A DNA stretch of 50,428 bases. Source: an uncultured Bacteroidia bacterium. Its GTDB lineage: Bacteria; Bacteroidota; Bacteroidia; Bacteroidales; Prolixibacteraceae. How positions within the stretch are numbered: the first letter of the stretch is position 1; the number at the start of each line of letters is the position of its first letter. The notes below the pieces were generated by a model. That model was not told the origin of the DNA, did no database searches, and saw only the letters and a list, made by a program, of their open reading frames with translations. The stretch lies in contig CAIXZH010000026.1 in NCBI GenBank assembly GCA_903923905.1, positions 1 through 50,428 on the forward strand, in the 5' to 3' direction. The position numbers and the translations under genes were made by a program. Shown piece after piece: positions 23,876-32,959 of the stretch.

Positions 23876-24934
23876 TCAATCTTTGCGGAATAAAAACATC
23901 CAACTGTCATCCAGTTCCTCGGATTTTAACATCCGACCCTTAAACACCGGTGCCTTAACGCCCCGGTGAAAGATACTTTTACCGGTAAACATACGTGCTT
24001 CATCCCAGATATCCATGCTGATAAATGAATTAAGCATCCTCTGCCCGCCCTCAACAATCAGCGACAAAATACCCCGAACATGTAAATCGGCCAGTATCTG
24101 ATTAATTTCATCCCCGTTAAAATCAATCTGCCTGAATTCCAGATTAGGCTTATCAGCAACTTTATGAGAAGTGTAGACTACTGTCGGCACCATCCCGTCA
24201 AACAGGGAAAGACCGGCAGGCAGTTTCATCTCTTTGTCGATTACCAGCCTTAAAGGGGGTTTGCCACTCCAATCACGAACTGTCAGGGAGGGATTATCTT
24301 TTCGAGCAGTATTTGTGCCGACCAAAATAGCCGATTCATCAGTCCGCATCTTGTGCACGGCGATCCGTGATATATCATTGGTGATCCACGTTGGTTGTCC
24401 GTAATGCTCCTGCGATCGGTCGATATCGATAAATCCGTCGGCCGTCTGGGCCCATTTTAAGATAATAAATGGCCTCTTCTTTTGATGAAAAGTGAAAAAC
24501 CTGCGGTTCAGCTCGATACATTTCTCTTCCAGACAACCCTGTATTACCCGGCAACCCCCTGTCCGTAGTTTTTGGATTCCCCTTCCGGCTACTTCAACAA
24601 AAGGATCAATGGCCCCAACAACCACATTTTTAATCTGATGCAAAAGAATTAAATCAGTACAAGGGGGAGTTTTTCCAAAATGGGAGCACGGCTCAAGGGT
24701 AACATAAAGCGTTGAATCCTTCAGAAGATCCAGATTTTTTACCCGATTCACCGCATTTACCTCGGCATGAGCTGTTCCAAATTGGGTGTGATATCCTTCT
24801 CCAATGATCACACCATTGTGCACGATAACACAACCAACCATCGGATTCGGGGAAACATCACCCATTCCAAGGCGGGCAAGCTCGATCGCACGTAACATAT
24901 ACTTCTCATCCACTTCAAAAAGCCGTTCTATCAT
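23876..24934 (-). CDS. ribD: bifunctional riboflavin deaminase/reductase
   Basis: 352 residues. N-terminal deaminase domain with the zinc site HAEVNAV (~54) and the TLEPCSHFGKTPPCTDLI motif (~80-97); C-terminal reductase domain from ~150 (RPFIILKWAQTADGFID, then ESAILVGTNTARKDNPSLTVR). It carries out the second and third steps after GTP cyclohydrolase II in riboflavin synthesis. ATG 24934 is used; an internal ATG twelve codons on is possible but truncates a conserved helix. Only 26 bases separate it from the divergent prmC, so there is no space for an FMN riboswitch. Confidence 0.96.
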   Translation of the reverse strand: MIERLFEVDEKYMLRAIELARLGMGDVSPNPMVGCVIVHNGVIIGEGYHTQFGTAHAEVNAVNRVKNLDLLKDSTLYVTLEPCSHFGKTPPCTDLILLHQIKNVVVGAIDPFVEVAGRGIQKLRTGGCRVIQGCLEEKCIELNRRFFTFHQKKRPFIILKWAQTADGFIDIDRSQEHYGQPTWITNDISRIAVHKMRTDESAILVGTNTARKDNPSLTVRDWSGKPPLRLVIDKEMKLPAGLSLFDGMVPTVVYTSHKVADKPNLEFRQIDFNGDEINQILADLHVRGILSLIVEGGQRMLNSFISMDIWDEARMFTGKSIFHRGVKAPVFKGRMLKSEELDDSWMFLFRKD

Positions 24935-24944
24935 CCGCTTTGTT

Positions 24945-24952
24945 TATCTTTG
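24945..24952 (+). promoter_or_regulatory. candidate -7 element of prmC (TATCTTTG)
   Basis: TATCTTTG ends 8 bases before the prmC ATG at 24961. If transcription starts at the usual distance, the leader is only a few bases or absent. Confidence 0.45.
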
Positions 24953-24960
24953 TGAAAAAA

Positions 24961-25806
24961 ATGCAGGTTACAAGAAAGTTAATCTTCGAACAGCTCTCCC
25001 CGATCTATCCGATGCAAGAGATCGAAAGTATTAGCATGCTGATCTTCGAAAAAGTTCTTGGACTATCCCGGATTCAGATCCGCCTGAATCAGAATGAAAC
25101 TGTTTCTGCTGCGAATTTAACGCAAATTAAAGAGATTATAAGCCGGTTAATCCAATTTGAGCCGATTCAATATATTTTAGGGGAGACTGAATTTTATGGA
25201 TGTACCTTTAAAGTTGACCCCTCTGTCCTTATTCCCCGGCAGGAAACAGAGGAATTGGCAGATTGGATTGTCCGCGATAACAAACATTTGAATCCGGCTA
25301 TCCTTGACATAGGGACAGGAAGCGGATGTATTCCAATTTCCCTTGTCAAAAATCTGCCCGGAGCATCTGCTGACGGATGGGATATCTCTCCTTACGCCCT
25401 GCTTATTGCCGAAGAAAACGCATTAAAAAACAAAGTGAAAGTGAGCTTTCAGTGTGTCGATATTTTAAATCCGGTCGCTGCTCGACATCATGAAAAATAC
25501 GATATCGTTGTGAGTAATCCCCCTTATATTACAATTTCAGAAAAAGCACTGATGCACAAAAATGTGATTCAATTCGAACCGCATCTTGCTCTTTTCGTTC
25601 CTGACTCCGATCCCCTGGTTTTTTACCGGGAAATAGCAGATTTGGCGGTTACGGAATTAAAACCCGGAGGGCATCTTTACCTGGAGATCAATGAACAATT
25701 TGGTAATGAAACCTTAGAATTATTAAGGATAAAGGGATTTAATCACCTCATTTTAAAAAAAGATATCAACGGGAAAAACCGGATGATTAAAGGGGCGAAA
25801 CCTTAG
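24961..25806 (+). CDS. prmC: peptide chain release factor N5-glutamine methyltransferase
   Basis: 281 residues from ATG 24961; the in-frame ATG at 24940 would put the start upstream of the promoter core. N-terminal helical domain, then the Rossmann methyltransferase with ILDIGTGSGCIPISLVKN (~120) and the catalytic NPPYI (~187) typical of Gln/N6-adenine methylases. VLIPRQETEELADWIV precedes motif I as in PrmC/HemK. It methylates the GGQ glutamine of release factors RF1 and RF2. Divergent from ribD. Confidence 0.95.
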   Translation: MQVTRKLIFEQLSPIYPMQEIESISMLIFEKVLGLSRIQIRLNQNETVSAANLTQIKEIISRLIQFEPIQYILGETEFYGCTFKVDPSVLIPRQETEELADWIVRDNKHLNPAILDIGTGSGCIPISLVKNLPGASADGWDISPYALLIAEENALKNKVKVSFQCVDILNPVAARHHEKYDIVVSNPPYITISEKALMHKNVIQFEPHLALFVPDSDPLVFYREIADLAVTELKPGGHLYLEINEQFGNETLELLRIKGFNHLILKKDINGKNRMIKGAKP

Positions 25807-25979
25807 GTATACTTGATCTTTAGATCGGATGAAACCTCATAAACTTACAACCACAAAAGGCAATGTAAAAATCAATGAGGGTTCCACAAGGATCAAGAAT
25901 CTAAATATTAGTAAGTTAATTAATATTTATAGTGTGAAATTTCAGAAGTCCATTACAGGTGGGTGACTCTCTAAATCTG

Positions 25980-27827
25980 CTATTCCAGACGGTCTGTCAG
26001 GACACATGCCATTTTAAAGTGATTCGTCCCATGTTGCAAACCGAAAAGATCGACCAAAACAATATAAATTCCCAAACCTGCAATTTGATGATTTTCCTTC
26101 GTCCCGTCCCATTCAAGCACATCCTGGGAACCAATCGATAGATTATTAGCCAATCTTCTGATTTCCAATCCATTTTCATTAAATATACGAATATTGGCTA
26201 CCCATCCTGGTTCACCGGGAGATAGCTTAATCAATAACCGGTCATTCAATCCATCGCCATTCGGGGAGAAAATCCGTGGTTCAATGGTGACCATTGTTCC
26301 TTTTCCGTTTACAATTTCAGCTGCCGAATTTCGGTATCCTGGGGTGGCATATCCAACAGTTGCAGAGGCAGAATGCCAGTTTCCCCGGTCATCAGCCGGT
26401 TTTGAAAAACTTATTCGTTCAAGAGATACCCCTTTTACCTCATTGAGCAGCGGATCATGCATCTGTTCCAGGTAATGAAACTGATCAATAATGGTCATCT
26501 CCTTATTAACCAAAACGACCCAACCTTCATCCAGATTGTAAGCAGGAAATTTAGCCATCCCGAAAATACAATCAGGACATAGTGTATTATAATTGGCTAA
26601 TAGAATGGCGGGATTGGAAGTAAAAGCTGCATATTGGCCTTCCTGCAATGCATCAAATTGAGTAGACAATGGATATATCTCCTTTATTTTATGAGTGTTA
26701 TCAATTGATGCCAGGTATAAATCCTCAAGATGAATTTTAAGTCCAGAATGATTAAAGATCTCAACAAAATCGACACCTCCCGGTAAAGGGTTAAAAAGCA
26801 CCTCGCTGATCAGCAAATCACCTGGCTTCGGGAGATAATACCAGAATTCATGATGATCAGCTGCTGCCCTGTTTCCACATTCATCCGTTAATCCATTACT
26901 TATCAAATCATAATATACTCCGCTGGACATAGAACCAACCGGAAAATAAACAGAATATTTTTTGAGAATAAAGTTGAAACGAACGCTGTCAGGTGGAGGT
27001 AGTGAAGGTATAAAAGTAAAGACAGAGCCGGAGAGTGAGGCGATATCAGGTATTTCAGAAACAATAATTTCAAGTAAATCAGGAGATGCCACACCGACAG
27101 AAAGAACTTCAGGTGGCTTGGTATCAGGATTATTGCCAAATACTGAGTTATCAGTTCCTGGTGTTCCACCATTTTCAGAAATCGACGTTTCCCAGTTGGA
27201 TTCGGCACCACACCACCTGTGAGGGTCGATCCGCTCTAAAGAATACCCGCCGTTTGCAAATCCTGTACGTTGCATGGTTGGCGAGTAATTCAATGAATCA
27301 ATCAGCACTTTTTCTGCAGAAAACAGTTTTAGGCTAAAGCCGTCATTTGCGAGTGTAAAGCCCGAGATTTCAACATTTGCACCATATTTAGCCCAAAGGG
27401 TATTTCCACCTGTTCCCGACAGAATCAGAAAACTGTCAGCTCCAATCAATTGATCAGGGAGCATCTTTTGTTTTCCGTTCACTGCCAAAATCCAATTCTT
27501 AACATTAATCGGAGAACCTGATACATTTTTCAGCTCAATAAACTCAGCATTAGGCAACTTAACTACCGGAGTTGGATCAGCCATAACCTCATTAAAAACC
27601 AGATCTCCGAAATGATATAAGGGATCGATTGAACCATCTTTATAATTAACTGATTTATAATTGTTTATTGTGACAGGTGAATTTTTATCACGATCCGGAT
27701 TTCTGTTGGTCTCGGCACCGAAAACTTGATTTTCCCCGAACCTATTAATGAACATAAATCGCGGATAACTTTCATTTAATGTTAAATACGCGACATATAA
27801 AATAAATCCGTAAATAATTTTATCCAT
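25980..27827 (-). CDS. lamin-tail-domain surface protein with gliding-type C-terminal domain
   Basis: 615 residues. A hydrophobic N-terminus (IIYGFILYVAYLTLN) may be a signal peptide. Two lamin-tail domains are visible: VFNEVMADPTPVVKLPNAEF (~77-96) and LISEVLFNPLPGGVDFVEIF (~360); between them is an Ig-like region. The C-terminus has IFSPNGDGLNDRLLIKL and a WDGTKEN segment, the FlgD/CHU-C Ig-like domain found on exported Bacteroidota proteins and often used for outer-surface sorting. Function is unknown; adhesion or an extracellular enzyme accessory is possible. It has no operon partner. ATG 27827 is the only upstream start. Confidence 0.8.
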   Translation of the reverse strand: MDKIIYGFILYVAYLTLNESYPRFMFINRFGENQVFGAETNRNPDRDKNSPVTINNYKSVNYKDGSIDPLYHFGDLVFNEVMADPTPVVKLPNAEFIELKNVSGSPINVKNWILAVNGKQKMLPDQLIGADSFLILSGTGGNTLWAKYGANVEISGFTLANDGFSLKLFSAEKVLIDSLNYSPTMQRTGFANGGYSLERIDPHRWCGAESNWETSISENGGTPGTDNSVFGNNPDTKPPEVLSVGVASPDLLEIIVSEIPDIASLSGSVFTFIPSLPPPDSVRFNFILKKYSVYFPVGSMSSGVYYDLISNGLTDECGNRAAADHHEFWYYLPKPGDLLISEVLFNPLPGGVDFVEIFNHSGLKIHLEDLYLASIDNTHKIKEIYPLSTQFDALQEGQYAAFTSNPAILLANYNTLCPDCIFGMAKFPAYNLDEGWVVLVNKEMTIIDQFHYLEQMHDPLLNEVKGVSLERISFSKPADDRGNWHSASATVGYATPGYRNSAAEIVNGKGTMVTIEPRIFSPNGDGLNDRLLIKLSPGEPGWVANIRIFNENGLEIRRLANNLSIGSQDVLEWDGTKENHQIAGLGIYIVLVDLFGLQHGTNHFKMACVLTDRLE

Positions 27828-28037
27828 TTTTCGTGAATTATTAAGAATAATGAATATTTTTGCCCTGTCAAACCACCGGAATTATCCCGTTAATGGTTTG
27901 CATGAATAAAGTTAATAAAATTAACGCAGAAACAGAAGGGTCTGGAGAAGATTAAAAGCCTGGTTATTATTAAATGAAATCCCTGTGAGTCGGAACATTT
28001 GGTAGATAAGATTTCTACCTTTAAGGGTTTCCTTCCG

Positions 28038-28045
28038 TATATTTG
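28038..28045 (+). promoter_or_regulatory. candidate -7 element of asd (TATATTTG)
   Basis: TATATTTG, ending 20 bases before the asd ATG. Confidence 0.45.
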
Positions 28046-28065
28046 GGATTAAAAACTGTATAGAT

Positions 28066-29076
28066 ATGAGAATAGCAATTGTTGGAGTTAGTGGAGCCGT
28101 AGGACAGGAATTCCTGCGGGTATTGGATGAACGCAATTTCCCGCTTGACGAATTGATCATCTTTGGTTCGGCCCGAAGTGCCGGCAAAGAATACACCTTC
28201 AGGGATATAAAATTGATTGTCAAAGAATTACAGCATAACGACGATTTTAAGGGAATCGATATCGCACTGGTATCAGCCGGAGCTGGTATATCGAAAGATT
28301 TTGCCGGAACGATCACCAAATTCGGAACAATTATGATTGACAACAGTAGTGCTTTCCGGATGGAAAATGATATTCCGCTGGTGGTTCCTGAAGTAAATGC
28401 CGAGGATGCCAAAAATATGCCGCGTAAAATCATCGCAAATCCCAACTGTACTACGATTCAGCTGGTTGTTGCTTTAAAACCCATTGAAAACCTGTCGCAT
28501 ATAACAAGAGTACATATAGCTACCTATCAAAGTGCAAGTGGTGCCGGAGCATCAGGGATGGATGAATTGGAAGCGCAGACCAAACAGGTGGCAGACGGAG
28601 AAGAGCCTACGGTTGCTAAATTCGCCTATCAGCTGGTCCAGAACCTGATTCCACATATTGATGTTTTCACTGACAATGACTATACCAAGGAGGAGATGAA
28701 AATGTTCCATGAGACACGTAAAATTATGCATTCCGATGTCATGGTAAGTGCCACTGCAGTGCGGGTTCCGGTACTCCGGGCTCATTCGGAAGCAATATGG
28801 GTTGAAACGGAAAGTGAAATCACGCTGGAAGAGGCCAAATCAGCCTTTGAAAATGCAGATGGGGTCATTGTCATTGACAAGCCTTCAGAAAAACAATATC
28901 CCATGCCATTGTACCTGGCCGGTCGTGATGAGGTTTTTGTCGGAAGGATTCGCAAGGACATCACCAATCCGAAGGGACTCGCCTTCTGGACAGTTTCGGA
29001 TCAGATCAAGAAAGGGGCAGCTCTAAATGCCGTACAAATTGCAGAATATCTTGTTAAAGAAGGGGTTGTAAAGTAA
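28066..29076 (+). CDS. asd: aspartate-semialdehyde dehydrogenase
   Basis: 336 residues. Converts aspartyl phosphate to aspartate semialdehyde for lysine, diaminopimelate, threonine and methionine synthesis. [20 protein letters not shown] is the NADP-binding glycine loop; NPNCTTIQ carries the catalytic Cys (~128); [15 protein letters not shown] is the following family motif; [10 protein letters not shown] holds the conserved His. Length and spacing match the Gram-positive/Bacteroidota Asd subgroup. Monocistronic by context: promoter core upstream, convergent hflX downstream. Confidence 0.96.
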   Translation: MRIAIVGVSGAVGQEFLRVLDERNFPLDELIIFGSARSAGKEYTFRDIKLIVKELQHNDDFKGIDIALVSAGAGISKDFAGTITKFGTIMIDNSSAFRMENDIPLVVPEVNAEDAKNMPRKIIANPNCTTIQLVVALKPIENLSHITRVHIATYQSASGAGASGMDELEAQTKQVADGEEPTVAKFAYQLVQNLIPHIDVFTDNDYTKEEMKMFHETRKIMHSDVMVSATAVRVPVLRAHSEAIWVETESEITLEEAKSAFENADGVIVIDKPSEKQYPMPLYLAGRDEVFVGRIRKDITNPKGLAFWTVSDQIKKGAALNAVQIAEYLVKEGVVK

Positions 29077-29080
29077 GGTA

Positions 29081-29146
29081 GAAGGCAGAAGGGAAAAGAC
29101 TGAAAGCATAAGTTAAATTGAAATCAACTTCTGCCTTCAGTCTTTT
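29081..29146. repeat. interleaved inverted repeats between asd and hflX
   Basis: GAAGGCAGAAG (29081-29091) pairs with CTTCTGCCTTC (29128-29138), and AAAAGACTGA (29094-29103) pairs with TCAGTCTTTT (29137-29146). The arms are in the order a', b', a, b, so the two stems interleave like a pseudoknot or exclude one another. Located in the 78-base gap between convergent genes; probably the terminator region. Confidence 0.6.
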
Positions 29147-29154
29147 GCCTGAGT

Positions 29155-30366
29155 TTACTCTTCATCAAAAACCTGATAAAGGAAATCGTTAAAAGGAAAC
29201 CGCCTGATATGAATATCCTTAACCTGTTCGTAGATCACCTTTTTAAACTCTTCAATATTTGTTTTTTCTTTTGCTGATATGAAAAGTGAAATATTTTCAT
29301 GCTTTCCCATCCATGAATGTTTCCAGTCCTCAAGATTCATGTTCTCTTTAGTTGAGGGCAACAAATCATCTTCCTCTTTTTCAACATAGGTAAAGGCATC
29401 TATTTTATTGAAAAGATAAATCATTGGCTTATCCGCCGCGCCGATCTCTTCAAGAGTTTTATTCACCACTTCCACCTGAGACTCAAATCCGGCATGTGAA
29501 ATATCAACAACATGAATCAGCAGATCAGCCTCACGAGTTTCGTCCAGTGTCGATTTGAAAGACTCTACCAGGTGATGGGGCAATTTTCGGATAAAGCCGA
29601 CGGTATCGGTAAGCAGGAATGGCAAATTCCCAATGACAACCTTTCTGACAGTGGTATCCAATGTTGCGAATAGTTTGTTCTCTGCAAAGACATCTGATTT
29701 GCTGATCAGATTTAAGATAGTCGATTTACCTACATTAGTGTATCCAACAAGTGCCACACGTACCATCTTTCCCCGGTTACGCCGTTGAACCATCATTTGA
29801 CTGTCTATCTTTTCGAGCTGAACTTTTAGAAATGATATTCTGTCCAGAATGATCCGCTTATCTGTTTCGATCTGCGATTCACCTGGCCCCCGGGTGCCGA
29901 TGCCCCCTTGCTGACGCTCAAGGTGGGTCCATAAGCGGGTTAGTCGTGGAAGCATATATTTACATTGTGCCAGTTCAACCTGGGTTTTGGAATGGGCAGT
30001 TTGCGCCCGTTTTGCAAATATATCGAGGATTAGGTTTGTCCGGTCAAGAATTTTGCATTCCAGTGCAGGTTCAATATTTCTTATTTGTGTAGGTGTCAAC
30101 TCGTCGTCGAAGATCACTGCATCAATGGCATGAACTCTAACAAAATCAGCAATTTCCTTCAATTTTCCCGTGCCTACAAATGTGGCAGTATTGGGATTTT
30201 CCAATCGCTGGCTAAACCGTTCCCAAACCTCTGCTCCTGAAGTATCTACCAGGAATTCAAGTTCGTCAAGGTATTCATTAGCCAGTTTTTCATCCTGCCG
30301 GCCTGTTATCAGGCCAACAATCACTACTTTCTCTTTTTGAACAGATGTATCATGTAATTTCACCAT
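29155..30366 (-). CDS. hflX: ribosome-associated GTPase HflX
   Basis: 403 residues from ATG 30366; the frame reaches 30411 but that extension covers the promoter core. N-terminal HflX domain (ELEFLVDTSGAEVWERFSQR; VIFDDELTPTQIRNIE), glycine-rich loop RQQGGIGTRGPGESQIETD, then the G domain: GYTNVGKSTILNLI (G1), DTVGFIRKLPHHLVESF (G3), LFNKIDAF (G4). HflX binds the 50S subunit and splits stalled ribosomes under stress. The asd and hflX genes converge. Confidence 0.96.
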   Translation of the reverse strand: MVKLHDTSVQKEKVVIVGLITGRQDEKLANEYLDELEFLVDTSGAEVWERFSQRLENPNTATFVGTGKLKEIADFVRVHAIDAVIFDDELTPTQIRNIEPALECKILDRTNLILDIFAKRAQTAHSKTQVELAQCKYMLPRLTRLWTHLERQQGGIGTRGPGESQIETDKRIILDRISFLKVQLEKIDSQMMVQRRNRGKMVRVALVGYTNVGKSTILNLISKSDVFAENKLFATLDTTVRKVVIGNLPFLLTDTVGFIRKLPHHLVESFKSTLDETREADLLIHVVDISHAGFESQVEVVNKTLEEIGAADKPMIYLFNKIDAFTYVEKEEDDLLPSTKENMNLEDWKHSWMGKHENISLFISAKEKTNIEEFKKVIYEQVKDIHIRRFPFNDFLYQVFDEE

Positions 30367-30370
30367 ACTG

Positions 30371-30378
30371 CAAAAATA
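30371..30378 (-). promoter_or_regulatory. candidate -7 element of hflX (TATTTTTG)
   Basis: TATTTTTG on the minus strand ends only 4 bases before the ATG at 30366, implying a leaderless or nearly leaderless transcript. Confidence 0.4.
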
Positions 30379-30508
30379 GTACATTAAATAATAATATTTG
30401 TGCTTATTCAAACCCTGAGGGAAATGTGGAAACTTTTAAATCGAGCGACCTGTTCAATAGGAATTGTATTCTTGCAGTCTGACTATAAAATTGACTTACG
30501 CACAGGTA

Positions 30509-30532
30509 ACTACTTACCAAAAGGTAATTAGT
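30509..30532 (+). promoter_or_regulatory. palindromic operator upstream of the pirin gene
   Basis: ACTACTTACC, AAAA, GGTAATTAGT: a 24-base inverted repeat with 9 of 10 pairs matching. A -7-like TAATTTTG follows at 30556-30563, so a bound protein would cover the -33 region. The TTACC-AAAA-GGTAA form resembles operators I associate with HxlR-type regulators in Bacteroidota; no such gene is adjacent. Confidence 0.6.
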
Positions 30533-30555
30533 ATATTTTAGATAGTGGATTGTAT

Positions 30556-30563
30556 TAATTTTG
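30556..30563 (+). promoter_or_regulatory. candidate -7 element for the pirin transcript (TAATTTTG)
   Basis: TAATTTTG fits TAnnTTTG and lies 23 bases after the palindrome and about 135 bases before the pirin ATG. The long leader contains a short broken frame beginning at ATG 30595. Confidence 0.4.
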
Positions 30564-30699
30564 CATAATCAATACAATAAATATTAAAACTTGCATGTCG
30601 GGCAAACACCAACACGGATGAGGATGAACGCAGTGGAAATTGCGATGCAAAACTCTCCCATGCGAGTTCTTTTAAGTCAATTAAAAAAATCAATTAACG

Positions 30700-31566
30700 A
30701 TGAAAAAACAAATCAGTTTCTCAGGAGCAGGACAAAGAGCCGATATTGGCGAAATGAAGATCTTTCGAATTTTGCCCAACAGGTATGCAGATGCTGTTGG
30801 ACCCTTTGTATTTCTTGACCATATAGCCCCAACGTTACAAACATCATCAAATAAAGGGACCGGCGCACATCCTCACCGGGGAATTGCCACTCTGACTTAC
30901 GTGCTGAACGGGGAAGATGAACATTTTGATAGTGCGGGAAACTATGCCACGGTAAATTCGGGTGGCGTTCAATGGATGAAAGCCGGTAGCGGAATTATCC
31001 ACGATGAAAGCGTGTCAGCTGATTCCAAATCAGACAATAAACTGATTCACGGGTTTCAGTTTTGGATCAATCTGCCAGCTAAGAATAAAACAGAAAAACC
31101 AGAGTATATTGCTGTTCAAAGCGATTCCGTTCCCCGAAAATCATTGATCAACGAAAGCGGTTGGATAAAAATCATAGCGGGAGAGTACGAAGACCGAAAG
31201 TCGGTGATCCCCCAATATTCCGAACAATTTATCTTTCATATTCATCTGAATCCGGGCAAACAATTCACATTAAACAATTTGGATAACCTCGAAACAGCCG
31301 CCTTTTTACCTTTGGAAAATGCATTTCTCAACGACAGGGAATTTCAAAAAGGTGAGTTTATCGAATTTGAAACCGGTGATGGCACTATAGAAATCAAAAA
31401 TAACGGAGAAATAGCCACGGATATCATCCTGTTTGGAGGAGAAAGATATCCTGAACCCATCGTTGCTCAGGGACCATTTGTGATGAACTCTCACCAGCAA
31501 ATAGCTGAGGCTTACAAAGATTTTTATGCAGGGAAATACGGAGAAATCAAATCAGGGATTCATTAA
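30700..31566 (+). CDS. pirin-family bicupin protein
   Basis: 288 residues, the full pirin length. N-terminal cupin: GPFVFLDHIAPTL, then AHPHRGIATLTYVLNGEDEH with the metal-binding His-x-His, and GGVQWMKAGSGIIHDES with the family's glycine turn and further His/Glu ligands. C-terminal cupin lacks metal ligands, as usual (ILFGGERYPEPIVAQGPFVMN). Bacterial pirins have quercetinase or redox-sensing roles; which applies here is unclear. A palindromic operator upstream suggests control by a redox- or electrophile-responsive repressor. cbpA follows 68 bases on. Confidence 0.92.
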   Translation: MKKQISFSGAGQRADIGEMKIFRILPNRYADAVGPFVFLDHIAPTLQTSSNKGTGAHPHRGIATLTYVLNGEDEHFDSAGNYATVNSGGVQWMKAGSGIIHDESVSADSKSDNKLIHGFQFWINLPAKNKTEKPEYIAVQSDSVPRKSLINESGWIKIIAGEYEDRKSVIPQYSEQFIFHIHLNPGKQFTLNNLDNLETAAFLPLENAFLNDREFQKGEFIEFETGDGTIEIKNNGEIATDIILFGGERYPEPIVAQGPFVMNSHQQIAEAYKDFYAGKYGEIKSGIH

Positions 31567-31634
31567 TATTTGTTTGGTAATCGACATTTAATTTTTAACT
31601 TTACATCTGCTGCACAATGTAGACTCTTCTATTG

Positions 31635-32519
31635 ATGAATTTTATAGACTATTATAGCATTCTTGGTGTTGATAAATCGGCATCTCAGAAGGAGATCAAA
31701 ACTGCTTTCCGAAAATTGGCAAGGAAGTATCATCCCGATTTAAATCCCAATGACCCTAATGCAAAAAAGAACTTTCAACAGATTAATGAAGCAAATGAAG
31801 TATTAAGTGATCCCGAAAAACGGAAGAAATATGATCAATACGGGAAAGACTGGCAACACGCTGAACAATTTGAAAACGCAAAGCAATACCAGGAACAATC
31901 TGCAGACAAACATGATACAAGCTATTCAGAGACCCATTTCCAGGGCGATTTTTCTGATTTCTTTGAATCAATGTTTGGCCAGGCTGGCCCCGGCAGGAGC
32001 AGACAGGTAAAATTCAGGGGTGAAGATTACAATGCGGAATTGCACCTGAACCTGACAGATGCCTATAAAACTCAAAAGCAAACATTAACAGTAAACGGGA
32101 AAAACATACGCATTACGATCCCTGCCGGAATTGAAAATGGTCAAACTATCAAAATTCCCGGACATGGAGGGCCGGGAATAAATGGCGGACCCAATGGCGA
32201 TCTGTATATAACCTTCTCAATAACCAATCATCCCAAATTTAAACGACTGGGGAATAATATATACACTACAGTCGAGTTAGATTTGTATACAGCAGTCTTA
32301 GGCGGAGAAATCACGATTGATACCCTGGATGGGAAAGTAAAATTAAGAGTAAAGCCCGAAACTCAGAATGAAAGTAAAATAAAACTAAAAGAGAAAGGGT
32401 TTCCCGTCTATAAAAGTGAAGGACAATTTGGAGATCTGTTTATTACCTATTCAATAAAAATCCCTACAAATTTAACGGCGCAGCAAAAAGAGTTATTTTT
32501 CCAACTGTCAAAATTGTAA
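31635..32519 (+). CDS. cbpA: CbpA-type DnaJ co-chaperone
   Basis: 294 residues from ATG 31635. J domain at 1-70: [27 protein letters not shown] with the HPD tripeptide, [17 protein letters not shown] Gly/Phe-poor linker follows, then the DnaJ C-terminal beta domains ([37 protein letters not shown]). The four CxxCxGxG zinc repeats of DnaJ are missing, as in CbpA. It stimulates DnaK ATPase. Paired with cbpM 16 bases downstream. Confidence 0.95.
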   Translation: MNFIDYYSILGVDKSASQKEIKTAFRKLARKYHPDLNPNDPNAKKNFQQINEANEVLSDPEKRKKYDQYGKDWQHAEQFENAKQYQEQSADKHDTSYSETHFQGDFSDFFESMFGQAGPGRSRQVKFRGEDYNAELHLNLTDAYKTQKQTLTVNGKNIRITIPAGIENGQTIKIPGHGGPGINGGPNGDLYITFSITNHPKFKRLGNNIYTTVELDLYTAVLGGEITIDTLDGKVKLRVKPETQNESKIKLKEKGFPVYKSEGQFGDLFITYSIKIPTNLTAQQKELFFQLSKL

Positions 32520-32535
32520 TCGAAATTGATGCCCC

Positions 32536-32829
32536 ATGCACACAGAAAATTTAATACCGGTCAGTGAATTTTGCCTAAATCATAATATTGAAATTTCTTT
32601 TGTAAGATTGTTACAGGAAACGGGATTAATAGAAATTACAACCTTTGAAGAAAGGCTGTTCATTGATATTGGTCAGCTTCAGCATCTGGAGAAAATTTCC
32701 CGGTTATATTATGATCTGGATATTAACCTGGAGGGTATTGATACGATAATTCATTTACTGAAACGGATAGATTCTTTGCAGGATGAAATAGTTTTTCTCA
32801 AAAACAGGCTCAGGTTATATGAATCGTAA
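32536..32829 (+). CDS. cbpM: chaperone modulator CbpM
   Basis: 97 residues. N-terminal MerR-like winged helix (LIPVSEFCLNHNIEISFVRL, ETGLIEI) and C-terminal helical coil (KRIDSLQDEIVFLKNRLRLYES), the CbpM layout. CbpM binds the J domain of CbpA and blocks its action on DnaK. The adjacent cbpA-cbpM order is conserved in many bacteria. Confidence 0.9.
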   Translation: MHTENLIPVSEFCLNHNIEISFVRLLQETGLIEITTFEERLFIDIGQLQHLEKISRLYYDLDINLEGIDTIIHLLKRIDSLQDEIVFLKNRLRLYES

Positions 32830-32959
32830 CACAGAGTAATTGTTTTACATAGCACTATTTACTGAATTCGGAATGAATCGCAAACTCCCTAGTCAATCGT
32901 TAAATTCCCGCAACATATTAATTCGGTTACTTCAGGTTTAATTTATTTAAGAAAATTTC

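Noticed and set aside
24800-24960. FMN riboswitch for ribD
   Set aside because: Only 26 bases separate ribD and prmC; there is no room and no conserved RFN elements are visible.
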